Shown here: piece after piece, positions 42,001 to 51,643 of the stretch
How the letters are laid out: each line of letters begins with the position of its first letter
Position numbering within the stretch: position 1 is the first letter of the stretch
Origin: Nitrospira sp.
GTDB lineage: Bacteria > Nitrospirota > Nitrospiria > Nitrospirales > Nitrospiraceae
Length of the DNA stretch: 64,000 nucleotides
Assembly (NCBI GenBank): GCA_029194675.1
Contig: JARFXP010000001.1
Span: 744,001 to 808,000, forward strand
Direction of reading: 5' to 3'
Program-made: the position numbers and the translations under genes
The notes under the pieces: model-generated
Database searches by the model: none
Told to the model about the DNA's origin: nothing
Seen by the model: the letters and a program-made list of their open reading frames with translations, nothing else

Positions 42001-42336
42001 TCACCGGGACACAACCTTGAATGTATCGCCGGCGATGATGAGTCCCTCGGTGCCGTCGGCAAGCTTGACCTTGAAGCCGTCATGATCCTGGCCGTGATAG
42101 ACGCCGACAGCTTTTATTTTCTCATCTGCCTTCAGAATCGTGATGACTTTACCTGGTTGAAAACTCGCGCGCTGAGAGTCAGAAGAAGGTATCTGGTCTA
42201 TGCTGTGAACCTCCGTCGGCGTTTCGATCAGGAGGATCGTCTCGGGGTTCTCGCACCCAAGTTGGACTGAGACACTCAGAATCAGTAAAGCCAGCAGGGC
42301 CAGGGGCTTACCAAAACGGATTGTACAGGGCCACAT
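42001..42336 (-). CDS. small lipoprotein with an SH3-like domain
   Basis: 111 aa. N-terminal hydrophobic leader (PLALLALLILSVSVQLGC) with a lipobox ending at Cys28. The mature part (PGKVITILKADEKIKAVGVY, HDGFKVKLADGTEGLI) has the short beta-strand pattern of an SH3-like barrel. Probably anchored in the envelope. It lies 19 bp downstream of the methyltransferase gene on the same strand, and the duplicated tail lies on its other side. Confidence 0.7.
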   Translation of the reverse strand: MWPCTIRFGKPLALLALLILSVSVQLGCENPETILLIETPTEVHSIDQIPSSDSQRASFQPGKVITILKADEKIKAVGVYHGQDHDGFKVKLADGTEGLIIAGDTFKVVSR

Positions 42337-42355
42337 ATTTTCTCGTGTTCTCCTC

Positions 42356-43015
42356 TCAATAAATGATCCCCCCGATCACCCAATGCCGGTCGTCCGGAAT
42401 GTCGATCAACAATCTCGTGAGATTCATTCTGGCGAGCTGCGAACCGATTTCATCCTCCGTAAAAGCGGCGAGCAGGGAATTGTAGAAGTCACGGCGTAGA
42501 ATGTCCGGCTCGTTAGCAGCATACTGGTCAACGATGGCCTGTGCCTCTTCCGGCGATTCGGGACGGAGTAGATCCATCACGAGTACCGGCGCACCAGGCT
42601 TCACTAGCTGGCGAATCTTCTGCCAAAACTGCAACGGATTCGACAGATGATGGAGCAGGCTGTTGGAAATGACGGCATCAACGATTCTTGCACCGGCGAC
42701 CTCTTCATACCGTTCGCAGCGCAGCGTAATGCGATCCGTCAATCCCGTTTGCTTTACCGCTTGCTCTCCTAACTGAATCATCGGGGCTGAGGCATCGATG
42801 CCGATGACCTGGCAGGCTGGATAGAGTTTGGCGAATCGAATCGGAATATCGGCTGGCCCACAGCCCAGATCCAGCACCCGACCCTGCGAAAACTCCGGGA
42901 AGTATTCTTTAAAACGATCGACGAATCCTTGATTCTCCTCCGAGAAGTCGGCACGCGCGTAGGCCTCGGCCTGCTTCTGATCGTCCATGAGTTCCGGTTC
43001 TAATATTCGATCCAT
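42356..43015 (-). CDS. class I SAM-dependent methyltransferase
   Basis: 219 aa. Motif I GRVLDLGCGPADIPI, acidic residue in VIGIDASAPM, motif for the adenine pocket DAVISNSLLHHL and the post-motif VLVMDLLRPES define a small-molecule or unknown-substrate methyltransferase. The substrate cannot be inferred. The 3' end is duplicated at 41884-41984. Confidence 0.85.
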   Translation of the reverse strand: MDRILEPELMDDQKQAEAYARADFSEENQGFVDRFKEYFPEFSQGRVLDLGCGPADIPIRFAKLYPACQVIGIDASAPMIQLGEQAVKQTGLTDRITLRCERYEEVAGARIVDAVISNSLLHHLSNPLQFWQKIRQLVKPGAPVLVMDLLRPESPEEAQAIVDQYAANEPDILRRDFYNSLLAAFTEDEIGSQLARMNLTRLLIDIPDDRHWVIGGIIY

Positions 43016-43020
43016 TGGTT

Positions 43021-43110
43021 AGCTCCAAGAGCGTATGGCCGATGGCTTGTTGCAGAAACAAGAGTGACGAAGGAATCGCCTGTGCCATACGCTATACGCC
43101 ATTAGCTCCC
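43021..43110. repeat. intergenic heptad inverted repeat, TGGCGTA type
   Basis: The left arm has GAGCGTATGGCCGATGGC. The right arm read on the complement has GAGCTAATGGCGTATAGCGT, then ATGGCACA. The arms consist of 7-base steps of the type TGGCGTA/TAGCGTA and include the 10-bp inverted pair AGCGTATGGC/GCCATACGCT. It lies between two co-directional minus-strand genes and its right arm runs into the last codons of the MOSC gene. Confidence 0.6.
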
Positions 43111-43584
43111 TATCTCCACTGCATCTCCCGGCCGCACCACACCGCCGCGCAATACTTTCGCATAAACCCGACTCCAGCCTGGGTTTAACTTCTGCGAAAT
43201 GCGCGAGAAGTCCTCGTCCAGAAACCAGCGGCCATTGTGACTGCAGGGCGTCGTGTAGCTCGTCACCTCGACTTGAATATCTGGGCCGATGGTCAACCGT
43301 ACGCCTGGCCGGACCAGGTCCCAGTCCATGCCGGACAAAGTCAGGTTTTCACCCGACGACCCTGCATCGATGGGGTGACCTTCATCTTGAAGTTGCTCGA
43401 TGAGCTCAAGCGAATACAAACAGACCGCACGGTCAGGTCCACCATGGAACCTGAGGTTCCGCTGCCGATCGCCATCCAACCCCCGTTCACTCACCTTCGC
43501 TTCCCAGACAGGAAGTTTCGGGACTCCGCCATCAGAAACGTTGATCTGATGGACATGTGGGTAAGATGGCCTGGTGGACATCAT
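43102..43584 (-). CDS. MOSC-domain protein
   Basis: 160 aa. The ATG at 43584 overlaps the prmA stop (TGATG), so translation is coupled. GLDGDRQRNLRFHGGPDRAV and GENLTLSGMDWDLVRPGVRL are the MOSC core, with CSHNGRWF holding the conserved Cys. MOSC domains move sulfur or handle molybdenum cofactor substrates, as in YiiM. The substrate is unknown. Confidence 0.87.
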   Translation of the reverse strand: MMSTRPSYPHVHQINVSDGGVPKLPVWEAKVSERGLDGDRQRNLRFHGGPDRAVCLYSLELIEQLQDEGHPIDAGSSGENLTLSGMDWDLVRPGVRLTIGPDIQVEVTSYTTPCSHNGRWFLDEDFSRISQKLNPGWSRVYAKVLRGGVVRPGDAVEIGS

Positions 43585-44465
43585 CAGTCCGTGCCGTCGC
43601 AGGATTCCGGCTTGAGGAGTTTCATCGCCACCCAACCTTCTTCCTCACGTCGGCCGACGCAGACAAGGCCTAGATTGGACAACTGTTCGGTGATCTCCGC
43701 TTCTTGCTCGATGAGAATACCGGAGAGCAGTAGACGCGCCCCGGAGCATGCACGGCTGGCTAAATCCTTCGCGAGAGCTAAAATGGTTTGCCGATCAAGA
43801 TTGGCCAGCACGAGATCGGCGGCAAACGAACCTCTCTGTGCCAGATCCTTCAACGTCCCGCACAGGATTTCAATCCGCTCCTTCAATCCATTCAGCACGA
43901 CAGCCTCTCTCGCACAATCTACGGCAACAGAATCAATTTCGACGCCAATGGCTGATGCCGCACCTAGTTTTACCGCTGTTATGGCCAAGATTGCGCTGCC
44001 CGTCCCCACATCTAAAACCTGTTCTCCGCCGTGAATGTCGTTTTGCAACCAGCTGAGCAACATGCGAGTGGTCGCATGGTGGCCGGTGCCGAACGCCTGC
44101 TTGGGATCGAGCACGATCTCGACATCCTTTGGCCCTAGCACGACCGGTTCCCAACTCGGACGAATGACCAGGCGACCGATTCGAAGCGGTTTCACGGAGC
44201 GTGCCCACGCATCGTTCCAGTCTTGAACCGCCATCCGTGTCACGAAAAGAGAATGCTCGCTGCTCGCTGTCGCCAGATTTGAAACGGCCTCACGCACCGA
44301 AGCTAACCGCTCTCCGTTCCAGTGGTCTTGCGCCCAATAGAGATGAACCTCGTCCACATCTTCCCAGGCTCCCTGGACCGTCGGATCATCAAGCCGACTC
44401 AGCAATTCCCCCGCATCCAGAGAACCGCGAATACACACATCCACCCAGTCATGCGGCATCATCAT
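43584..44465 (-). CDS. prmA: ribosomal protein L11 methyltransferase
   Basis: 293 aa, the usual length. DPKQAFGTGHHATTRMLLSW is the PrmA signature, followed by the SAM motif EQVLDVGTGSAILAI, IGVEIDSVAVD and VLANLDRQTI (N-L of the substrate loop). It trimethylates L11. The N-terminal domain is short and rich in acidic residues. It overlaps the MOSC gene. Confidence 0.9.
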   Translation of the reverse strand: MMMPHDWVDVCIRGSLDAGELLSRLDDPTVQGAWEDVDEVHLYWAQDHWNGERLASVREAVSNLATASSEHSLFVTRMAVQDWNDAWARSVKPLRIGRLVIRPSWEPVVLGPKDVEIVLDPKQAFGTGHHATTRMLLSWLQNDIHGGEQVLDVGTGSAILAITAVKLGAASAIGVEIDSVAVDCAREAVVLNGLKERIEILCGTLKDLAQRGSFAADLVLANLDRQTILALAKDLASRACSGARLLLSGILIEQEAEITEQLSNLGLVCVGRREEEGWVAMKLLKPESCDGTD

Positions 44466-44557
44466 TACTCACTCGTGATTGGCTACTTCCATCGTGCCAT
44501 GCCGGAGATGCAGCCTGATTTGACGTTCACCATCTGTTCCCAGTAAGGTCGCCGGAT

Positions 44558-46417
44558 ATGGCAAGCTCACGCATCGCCCAGATCGAGGCGGTTATCCGAC
44601 GCACCGACCGCCTCATTGCTCAAGGAACGAAGACCAGCGCAACCTTCACACGATGGCGGCTGGCTATTTTCCTCACCGGCCTCGTCGGCACCGTGACCCT
44701 CTATAAGCTCGACTGGTATCACAGCGGCAACCTGGCCCTTGGAGCATTCCTTACCATTTTCGTCACCGTGGCCGCGTATCATAACAGGGTGGAAACCAGG
44801 ATTCACCGGCTCCGCCAATGGAAGCAGGTCAAGCTGGGTCATCTGGCTCGAATGGCGTTGGATTGGGCCGCGATTGCTCCAAGACCCGGTGAAGGTCCGA
44901 GGTCTCATCCATATGCCGCTGATCTGGATCTCTTCGGCGCACATTCCCTAACACATCTCCTCGACACCACCGTGTCGGACCATGGTCGCGAGCGTTTGCA
45001 GAGCTGGCTGCTGGAGCACCCCCCTTCCCCCTCGCATTGGGACACACGGCAGTCGTTGGTGAAAGAACTGGCGCCTCGTTCCTTATTTCGCGACCGGCTT
45101 GCGCTCGAAGCCGAGCTGACGGGAGACCAAGAAATCAACGGTAGGCGGTTGGCCGCCGTGCTGGAACATCCGATCGGCTTGCCTCGCTTAGACGCCATAC
45201 TTGCCGTTCAGAGCGTCCTTGCTCTTGCCACGATAGGCCTTGCCTCAGCTTCGATGCTCGGCCTGCTTCCCGGTTATTGGATGTTTTCGTTCGCGGCCTA
45301 TGTATTGATTTACTTCATGACTGATCAAGGGGAAGAATTGCTGGAGCATGCCGTCGGACTCCACCATGAAACTGAGAGGCTTGCCACGGTTCTCGGTTAC
45401 ATTGAGCGGCATGCAAGACGACGAGACACGGCACTCGCTTCAGTCTGGACGAACCTGATCGATGCAGTCAGTCCTACGCTGCATCTCAACCGTGCTGCAC
45501 GTACACTCCATGCGATCAGCATCAAGGCCCATCCCCTCGTCCATCTGGCCGTCAACGCGCTGTGCCCATGGGATCTGTGGTTCACTCGACGACTGATTCA
45601 GATCCAGCACGAAATCAAAACTGCCCTCCCTCGCTGGCTTGATTGTTTGGCCGAAATCGAAGCGGCATCGGCCCTGGCTACCTTTGCCTATCTCCATCCC
45701 CATTACACATGGCCAACTCCCTTCATCGCAGCCGGCGAACAAAACGGCATCCCTCCTGCTCTCAACGCCGACCGACTTGGCCATCCGTTACTGCCGGCCA
45801 AGACCCGTATAACCAACGACGTTCATCTGAAGGGACTCGGCTCCATTCACCTGATTACCGGCTCCAACATGTCCGGCAAGAGCACCTTCCTACGGACGAT
45901 CGGTATCAATCTCTGCCTAGCGCAAGCCGGCGCCCCTGTCTGCGCCGATTCATTTGAATGGACCTGGAGCAGGCTGGCCTGTTGCATCCGCGTCGATGAC
46001 TCCCTCGATGCCGGTCTGTCGTTCTTTTATGCCGAGGTGAAACGGCTGAAAACAATCCTCGATGCAACCAAGGAACGCACCTTGCCACCCGTACTGTTCC
46101 TCATCGATGAAATCTTCAAGGGAACCAATAACCGGGAACGGCTCATCGGCAGCCGTGCCTATATTACCGCACTGTCGCAAGGACACGGCTTCGGCCTCGT
46201 GAGTACCCATGATTTGGAATTGGCGGATCTGGAATCAGCAATACCGGGTTTGGCCAACGCGCACTTTCAAGAAACCGTCTCGGCCGGCGCCCTGGAATTC
46301 GACTACAGGCTCAGACCTGGCCCTTGCCCCACGACCAATGCGCTGAGAATCATGGAACTGGAAGGGTTGCCTATTTCCCCGGCCCCCCAAATCAGGCACA
46401 ATAACCCTCACGGATGA
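44558..46417 (+). CDS. membrane-anchored MutS-like ATPase
   Basis: 619 aa. Two membrane helices near the N terminus (about 32-50, 58-72) and two more around 210-250. The last 200 residues are the MutS domain V ATPase: Walker A LITGSNMSGKSTFLRTIG, signature-like DDSLDAGLSFFYAEVKRLKT, Walker B PVLFLIDEIFKGTNNRER and the switch STHDLELADL. The mismatch-recognition and connector domains of MutS are absent. This subfamily is known only as MutS-related membrane proteins and has no proven function in repair. It overlaps the Aas-like gene by 4 bp (ATGA). Confidence 0.88.
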   Translation: MASSRIAQIEAVIRRTDRLIAQGTKTSATFTRWRLAIFLTGLVGTVTLYKLDWYHSGNLALGAFLTIFVTVAAYHNRVETRIHRLRQWKQVKLGHLARMALDWAAIAPRPGEGPRSHPYAADLDLFGAHSLTHLLDTTVSDHGRERLQSWLLEHPPSPSHWDTRQSLVKELAPRSLFRDRLALEAELTGDQEINGRRLAAVLEHPIGLPRLDAILAVQSVLALATIGLASASMLGLLPGYWMFSFAAYVLIYFMTDQGEELLEHAVGLHHETERLATVLGYIERHARRRDTALASVWTNLIDAVSPTLHLNRAARTLHAISIKAHPLVHLAVNALCPWDLWFTRRLIQIQHEIKTALPRWLDCLAEIEAASALATFAYLHPHYTWPTPFIAAGEQNGIPPALNADRLGHPLLPAKTRITNDVHLKGLGSIHLITGSNMSGKSTFLRTIGINLCLAQAGAPVCADSFEWTWSRLACCIRVDDSLDAGLSFFYAEVKRLKTILDATKERTLPPVLFLIDEIFKGTNNRERLIGSRAYITALSQGHGFGLVSTHDLELADLESAIPGLANAHFQETVSAGALEFDYRLRPGPCPTTNALRIMELEGLPISPAPQIRHNNPHG

Positions 46418-49400
46418 CCACCTCGGCCGGTTCTGAAACTCAACCTCTGTCGCATCCCCTTCGCGGTCTCTTGATCGCCCAATTCTGCGGCGCATTCAAT
46501 GATAACGCGTGGAAACTGATGGTCGCCTTACTCGCCATTCGGCAAGCCACGGCAGGTATGGCATCGGGCCCCCAACTGGAGACAGTGGCCCAGACCCAGA
46601 CCGCGATGGCATTTGTCATTTTTACCCTGCCGTTGGTGTTCCTCTCTCTTGTCGGAGGCACATTGGCCGATCGCGTGAGCAAGCGGACGGTCATCATCGC
46701 CATCAAAATTGTTGAGGTATGTCTCATGTCCGCCGGCACCGGCGCGCTCTGGCTCAATCCCGCCGGTGGCATGCTCCCCTTGATCGTCTTATGCGGCATG
46801 GGCGTGCACAGCGCGCTCTTCAGTCCCTCGAAGTACGGAATTCTTCCTGAATTGATCCCGCATGAGCGACTCGCTGTCGGTAACGGTCTGTTGGAGATGT
46901 GGACCTTTGCGGCCATTCTGACCGGTACCGCTGCCGGAGGTTTTCTATTACAGATGTCCGGAGACCACACCTGGCTGGCTCCGCTCGTATTGACCGGACT
47001 GTCGGTCGTCGGTCTCACGACCGCCTTTAGGATTCCACGAGTGTCGCCCGCCCGTGCTGCCGGAGGGGTGGGAACCACAGTCCAAGGCGCATGGGCGGCG
47101 ATTCAATCCGAACGGATGTTGCGCATGGCCATTCCCATGGAAATCATGTTCTGGACGATTGCGAGCCTGTTCGGACAGAACATCATCGTCTATGCCAAAG
47201 CTGTCTTGCATCTGTCCGACGCGATGTCGGGCCTTCCACTCACCGTTCTGTCGGTAGGCATCGGAATCGGCGCCATGCTCGTTGGACGAATCTCCCAGAA
47301 CCGGGTCGAGTACGGACTCATTCCGTTAGGCGGCATCGGCGTGTTTCTGACATTGCTGTCGCTCGGCATCCTGGCACCCCCGTTGACAGGAACATTCCTC
47401 ATGATGGGAGTACTGGGAATTTGTAGTTCATTCATCTTTGTTCCGTTGAACGCCATCCTCCAATGGAAATCCCCGTCCGATCGGCGCGGCGCCGTCATTT
47501 CGTTCTCCAACACCTGTGTCTTCACCGGTATCCTGTTGGGATCACTTGCGGGTGGCTCTCTGGCCAATATCGGTATCTCGACGACCGGCATTTTTTTGGC
47601 CGCGGCCGCCATGACTCTGGGCGGCATCGGGTGGGCGCTTTGGTGCTTGCCTGACACGTTTATTCGGCTGGTGCTGGTCATGCTCACAATCACACTCTAT
47701 CGCCTCCGCATCGTCGGCCAGTCTCATGTTCCACAATCCGGTGGAGCACTCCTCGTTCCTAATCATGTCTCCTTCATCGACGGTTTTCTGCTGATCGCCA
47801 GTCTGGATCGCCCCGTGCGCTTTGTCGTTGATTCGCAATATGCCGAACAGCCCATCCTCAAACCTTTCATGAAGGTGCTCGGAGTCATCCCCATTTCCTC
47901 TCAGGGAGGCTTGCGTGTTATTTTGAAGGCGCTCCGCGAAGCCGGCGCCGCTCTCGACAAAGGAGACCTCGTCTGCATTTTCCCCGAGGGTCAGATCACT
48001 CGCACCGGCACGCTCTTACCGTTCCGCCGGGGCTTCGAACGTATCGTCAAGGGACGAACGGCTCCTATCATTCCGATTTACTTGGATCGTGTTTGGGGCA
48101 GCATCTTCAGCTTCAATCGCGGCCGCTTTCTGTGGAAAGTTCCGGACCAACTTCCGTATCCCGTTACCGTCTCGTTCGGCGCACCGCTGCCGACGGATAC
48201 CTCGGCGCATGAGCTGCGTGGGAAGATTCGAGAGCTCGGCGAAGCAGCCTGGCAACTCAGGAAAGCGACTCGTCGACCGCTCCACCGCGAATTCATCCGA
48301 TCGATGCGTCGCTATCCGTTCCGCCTGGCCTTAGCCGACCAGAATCGCCCCCACGTCACGTCCTTGCAGGCTCTCATCGGATCGATCGTCCTTGCCAGGA
48401 CGCTTCGTCCCTACTGGAAAGATCAAGAACGCGTCGGTGTTCTGCTACCACCGACAGTTGCCGCAGCCTTGGTCAATGTCGCAGCGCCGCTTTGCGGCAA
48501 GACGATCGTGAACTTGAACTACACGGTCGGGAAATCTGGCTTGGAGACCGCTGTACGTCTTGCCGGGCTGCGCACGATCGTGACGAGTCATACCTTCGTC
48601 GAGAAAGCCAAACTCGAACTCCCGAATGGGCCGTCGGTGATCTGGTTGGAGACCGTGGCCAAGACGATCGATTTCAGCCAAAAAGTGTTGGCTTCGCTGC
48701 TGGCCCTGTTCGCTCCCTGTCGCGTCATCGAACGAGCCTGTGGTCAGACGACCCCGCTCACTCCCGACAGCCTGGCCACAGTCATCTTCAGCAGCGGCAG
48801 CACCGGAGAGCCCAAAGGGGTCATGCTCTCGCACTTCAACATTGACGCCAATTGCCAGGGCGCTACGCAGCTGCTCCATCTCTATCAAGACGAACGCGTT
48901 CTCGGTATCCTGCCGTTCTTTCATTCATTCGGATACATGGTGTTCTGGTTCGTGATGTTCAACAACGGAACCATGGTTTTTTACCCTTCGCCGCTCGACG
49001 CGGCGGCGATCGGCGAACTCGTTCAACGATACCGTATCACCTTCGTCGTCATCACCCCGACGTTCTTGCAGCTCTATTCGCGCCGCTGCACGCCGGAACA
49101 ATTCAGTTCAGTGCGGATCATCCTCACCGGTGCGGAAAAGCTGTCGGCTCGACTCGCCCAAGTGATCGAAGACAAGTTCGGTGTCGCCCCGATCGAAGGC
49201 TATGGAGTCACCGAATGCGCCCCTGTCATTGCCGTCAATTGCCAGGACTATCGCGCAGCGGGCTACTATCAACCGGCCTCGCGCCGTGGGACCGTCGGCC
49301 AACCGCTCCCCGGTGTATCCGTGCAGATTGTCGATCCTGATAGTTACACACCGCTGCCGGCCGGCGCACCGGGAATGTTGCTTGTGAAGGGACCGAACGT

Positions 49401-49854
49401 GATGAAAGGTTATCTGGAGCGTGAAGACCTCACGGTCCAGGTCATGCGGGGCGGGTGGTACATCACCGGTGACATTGCCTCCCTGGATGAAGACGGATTT
49501 TTGACGATTACCGACCGGCTGTCACGTTTCTCAAAAATCGGTGGGGAGATGGTCCCGCACGGCAAAGTCGAAGAAGCCCTGCAACTGGCTGCTGAAACCG
49601 ATACGCAAGTCTTTGCCGTGACCGGTTTACCGGATGAGAAAAAGGGAGAGCGTCTCGCAGTCCTCCATACGTTGGAGGAATCCCGCATTCCTCACGTTCT
49701 GGAAAGGATCTCGGCGAGCGGCCTACCAAATTTATTTATCCCGGGGAAGCAACAGTTCATCAAGGTTGATGCGTTGCCGGTCCTCGGGACCGGTAAGCTC
49801 GATTTGCGGGGCGTCAAGCGTATTGCAACGGAACGATTAGGGTCGAACACGTGA
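46414..49854 (+). CDS. aas: LplT-Aas fusion: MFS transporter, acyltransferase and acyl-ACP synthetase
   Basis: 1146 aa in three parts. Residues 1-410 form a 12-helix MFS domain (AQFCGAFNDNAWK, the LplT-type start). Residues 420-620 form a PlsC-type acyltransferase (HVSFIDGFLL for Hx4D, FPEGQITRTG). Residues 650-1146 form an AMP-forming acyl-ACP synthetase (IFSSGSTGEPKGVMLSH, YGVTECAPV, GWYITGDIA). Together they should import lysophospholipid and re-acylate it. In Escherichia coli LplT and Aas are separate proteins; the fusion occurs in several phyla. It overlaps the MutS-like gene. Confidence 0.92.
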   Translation: MTTSAGSETQPLSHPLRGLLIAQFCGAFNDNAWKLMVALLAIRQATAGMASGPQLETVAQTQTAMAFVIFTLPLVFLSLVGGTLADRVSKRTVIIAIKIVEVCLMSAGTGALWLNPAGGMLPLIVLCGMGVHSALFSPSKYGILPELIPHERLAVGNGLLEMWTFAAILTGTAAGGFLLQMSGDHTWLAPLVLTGLSVVGLTTAFRIPRVSPARAAGGVGTTVQGAWAAIQSERMLRMAIPMEIMFWTIASLFGQNIIVYAKAVLHLSDAMSGLPLTVLSVGIGIGAMLVGRISQNRVEYGLIPLGGIGVFLTLLSLGILAPPLTGTFLMMGVLGICSSFIFVPLNAILQWKSPSDRRGAVISFSNTCVFTGILLGSLAGGSLANIGISTTGIFLAAAAMTLGGIGWALWCLPDTFIRLVLVMLTITLYRLRIVGQSHVPQSGGALLVPNHVSFIDGFLLIASLDRPVRFVVDSQYAEQPILKPFMKVLGVIPISSQGGLRVILKALREAGAALDKGDLVCIFPEGQITRTGTLLPFRRGFERIVKGRTAPIIPIYLDRVWGSIFSFNRGRFLWKVPDQLPYPVTVSFGAPLPTDTSAHELRGKIRELGEAAWQLRKATRRPLHREFIRSMRRYPFRLALADQNRPHVTSLQALIGSIVLARTLRPYWKDQERVGVLLPPTVAAALVNVAAPLCGKTIVNLNYTVGKSGLETAVRLAGLRTIVTSHTFVEKAKLELPNGPSVIWLETVAKTIDFSQKVLASLLALFAPCRVIERACGQTTPLTPDSLATVIFSSGSTGEPKGVMLSHFNIDANCQGATQLLHLYQDERVLGILPFFHSFGYMVFWFVMFNNGTMVFYPSPLDAAAIGELVQRYRITFVVITPTFLQLYSRRCTPEQFSSVRIILTGAEKLSARLAQVIEDKFGVAPIEGYGVTECAPVIAVNCQDYRAAGYYQPASRRGTVGQPLPGVSVQIVDPDSYTPLPAGAPGMLLVKGPNVMKGYLEREDLTVQVMRGGWYITGDIASLDEDGFLTITDRLSRFSKIGGEMVPHGKVEEALQLAAETDTQVFAVTGLPDEKKGERLAVLHTLEESRIPHVLERISASGLPNLFIPGKQQFIKVDALPVLGTGKLDLRGVKRIATERLGSNT

Positions 49855-49861
49855 TCACCTG

Positions 49862-50497
49862 ATGGCCGAGATTGAAAACCGTGAATCCTACCTTTTGCTG
49901 AGTCTTGTTGGCGGAGGCCTTCTTGCATCCGCCATCGGACCAACGGATCGATTTACATGGTTTCTCGAAGCACTGCCGGTGCTCCTCGGAATTCCTCTCG
50001 TGATTAGCACACATGCCGCGTTTCCATTGACGCCCCTGCTCTCTCGCCTACTCGTTGTTCATGCCTGCATTCTGTTGCTGGGTGCCCATTACACCTACGC
50101 TCAGACACCGGTCGGCCATTGGATGCAGGACCTGTTTCATTTCACCCGCAACCACTACGACCGGATCGGCCATTTCGCGCAGGGCTTTGTCCCAGCAATT
50201 CTGGCCAGAGAAATCCTTCTTCGTCGCTCTCCGCTTCAACCTGGGAAATGGCTCTTTTTCCTGGTCTGTTCGGTCTGCCTCGCATTCAGCGCCTCCTATG
50301 AGCTCTTTGAATGGGGAATCGCACTTTCAACCGGCGAAGCAGCAACTGCCTTCCTCGGTACGCAGGGCGATGAGTGGGATACGCAGTGGGACATGTTTTT
50401 GGCATTCCTTGGATCAGTGATTGCTCAATTGGCTCTTTCTCCAATGCACGACCGCCATCTCATCGTGCTAGGTTCTGCCAAACCAAGGATCACATAG
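49862..50497 (+). CDS. DUF2238 (YjdF-like) membrane protein
   Basis: 211 aa with six membrane segments. HYTYAQTPVGHWMQDLFHFT, NHYDRIGHFAQGFVPA and SASYELFEWGIAL with the closing GDEWDTQWDMFLA are the family signatures. The role is unknown; the conserved His/Asp/Glu residues in membrane-facing loops could bind metal. It starts 7 bp after the Aas-like gene and precedes an amidohydrolase. Confidence 0.87.
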   Translation: MAEIENRESYLLLSLVGGGLLASAIGPTDRFTWFLEALPVLLGIPLVISTHAAFPLTPLLSRLLVVHACILLLGAHYTYAQTPVGHWMQDLFHFTRNHYDRIGHFAQGFVPAILAREILLRRSPLQPGKWLFFLVCSVCLAFSASYELFEWGIALSTGEAATAFLGTQGDEWDTQWDMFLAFLGSVIAQLALSPMHDRHLIVLGSAKPRIT

Positions 50498-50502
50498 ATG
50501 CC

Positions 50503-51492
50503 ATGACATCTCCTCTGTACAGCAAATCACTCATTGACTGTCATGTCCATCTCGCGGCATTGCCTGACGGTGACAACGGCTGCTTCATCTCGCCGAACCT
50601 CCTACGAAGTCCGCTCTTTCGTTTTCTCCTGTGGAAGCACGACCTCTCACCGGCCCACCCGCGCGAAACCAACCGGAAGTATCTCGAACATCTGCTGACG
50701 GAGCTACGCGCCTCACGGCATGTTTCGAAAGCAGTGCTGCTCGGCATGGATGGGTTTTACGACCAAGCCGGCCTGCTCGATCGGCAGCACACGGACTTTC
50801 TTGTCAGCAACGATTACGTCTTCACGACTGTCCGAGCCTATCCAGACATATTCCTTGCCGGTCCGTCGATCAATCCCCAGCGCGAAGATGCCATCGACGA
50901 AGTCCATCGCTGTGCCGATGCCGGCGCCGTCTTGATCAAAGCGTTGCCGAACGCCCAGCACTTCAACCCGGCTGACGTGAAATATAGAGCGTTCTATCGT
51001 GCACTGGCGCAACGGAGATTACCGTTCTTGAGCCATGTCGGTTACGAATTCAGTCTGTACGGAAAAGACCAATCCCTCGGAAATCCCGATCGGCTCCGCC
51101 TGGCACTGGAAGAAGGAGCGACCGTCATCGCCGCTCATGCCTGCAGTTATGGTCTCATGTTCTATGAGAAGTTCCTGCCGACGTTACGGGAGTTCTCGCG
51201 GCAGTATCCAAACTTCTATGCCGACATTTCCGCCCTCACCCAACCCCATCGGTTGAAAATGCTGTTGCATCTCAGGCATCACCCTGAACTCCACTCCCGT
51301 CTGCTCTTTGGAACCGACTACCCATTGTCCGTCTTCCACCTGGCAACTTGGGGCCGCGTGGGCCTTGGCAGGTTGTGGAACTTGATTCGTACAAAGAACC
51401 GCTTCGATCGACAAGTCGAGGTCTGTACCGGTCTGAATTTGAATTTTCGATCCTTCGGCGAACTTGTTTCAGGCCGGACCTCATACCGCTGA
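50503..51492 (+). CDS. amidohydrolase-type TIM-barrel protein
   Basis: 329 aa from the ATG at 50503, which follows the DUF2238 stop by 5 bp; the frame stays open further upstream but overlaps that gene. Metal motifs: DCHVHLAAL (HxH), SHVGYEF, AAHACSYG and FGTDYPLSVF. This is the amidohydrolase_2-like family (decarboxylases and lactonases). The substrate is unknown. A strong bidirectional terminator follows. Confidence 0.82.
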   Translation: MTSPLYSKSLIDCHVHLAALPDGDNGCFISPNLLRSPLFRFLLWKHDLSPAHPRETNRKYLEHLLTELRASRHVSKAVLLGMDGFYDQAGLLDRQHTDFLVSNDYVFTTVRAYPDIFLAGPSINPQREDAIDEVHRCADAGAVLIKALPNAQHFNPADVKYRAFYRALAQRRLPFLSHVGYEFSLYGKDQSLGNPDRLRLALEEGATVIAAHACSYGLMFYEKFLPTLREFSRQYPNFYADISALTQPHRLKMLLHLRHHPELHSRLLFGTDYPLSVFHLATWGRVGLGRLWNLIRTKNRFDRQVEVCTGLNLNFRSFGELVSGRTSYR

Positions 51493-51580
51493 CGCCCCAG
51501 ATATCAACCACGGCAGCTCTGCGCTGGATCGTTCCCCTAGGTAAATCGGTAAGCTGGAGTACGGTTTGTCCATCCAAACA

Positions 51581-51615
51581 AAACGGCCGTTCTCCCAATA
51601 GGAGAACGGCCGTTT
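51581..51615. terminator. bidirectional terminator between convergent genes
   Basis: A perfect 15-bp stem (AAACGGCCGTTCTCC, and GGAGAACGGCCGTTT) around a 5-base CAATA loop. T-rich sequence lies on both outer sides. It serves the amidohydrolase gene and the lipoprotein gene that face each other. Confidence 0.92.
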
Positions 51616-51643
51616 ATGTCTCCCTGAATCTGACCGAGATGAT

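Noticed and set aside
41778-42083. Open frame of 101 codons as an independent gene
   Set aside because: Only the piece DEIGSQLVRMNLTRLL and on is protein-like. It is a duplicated tail of the neighbouring methyltransferase, and the rest is junction sequence.
50374-50502. N-terminal extension of the amidohydrolase
   Set aside because: It overlaps the last codons of the DUF2238 gene and is unlike the family. The ATG at 50503 begins the conserved part.
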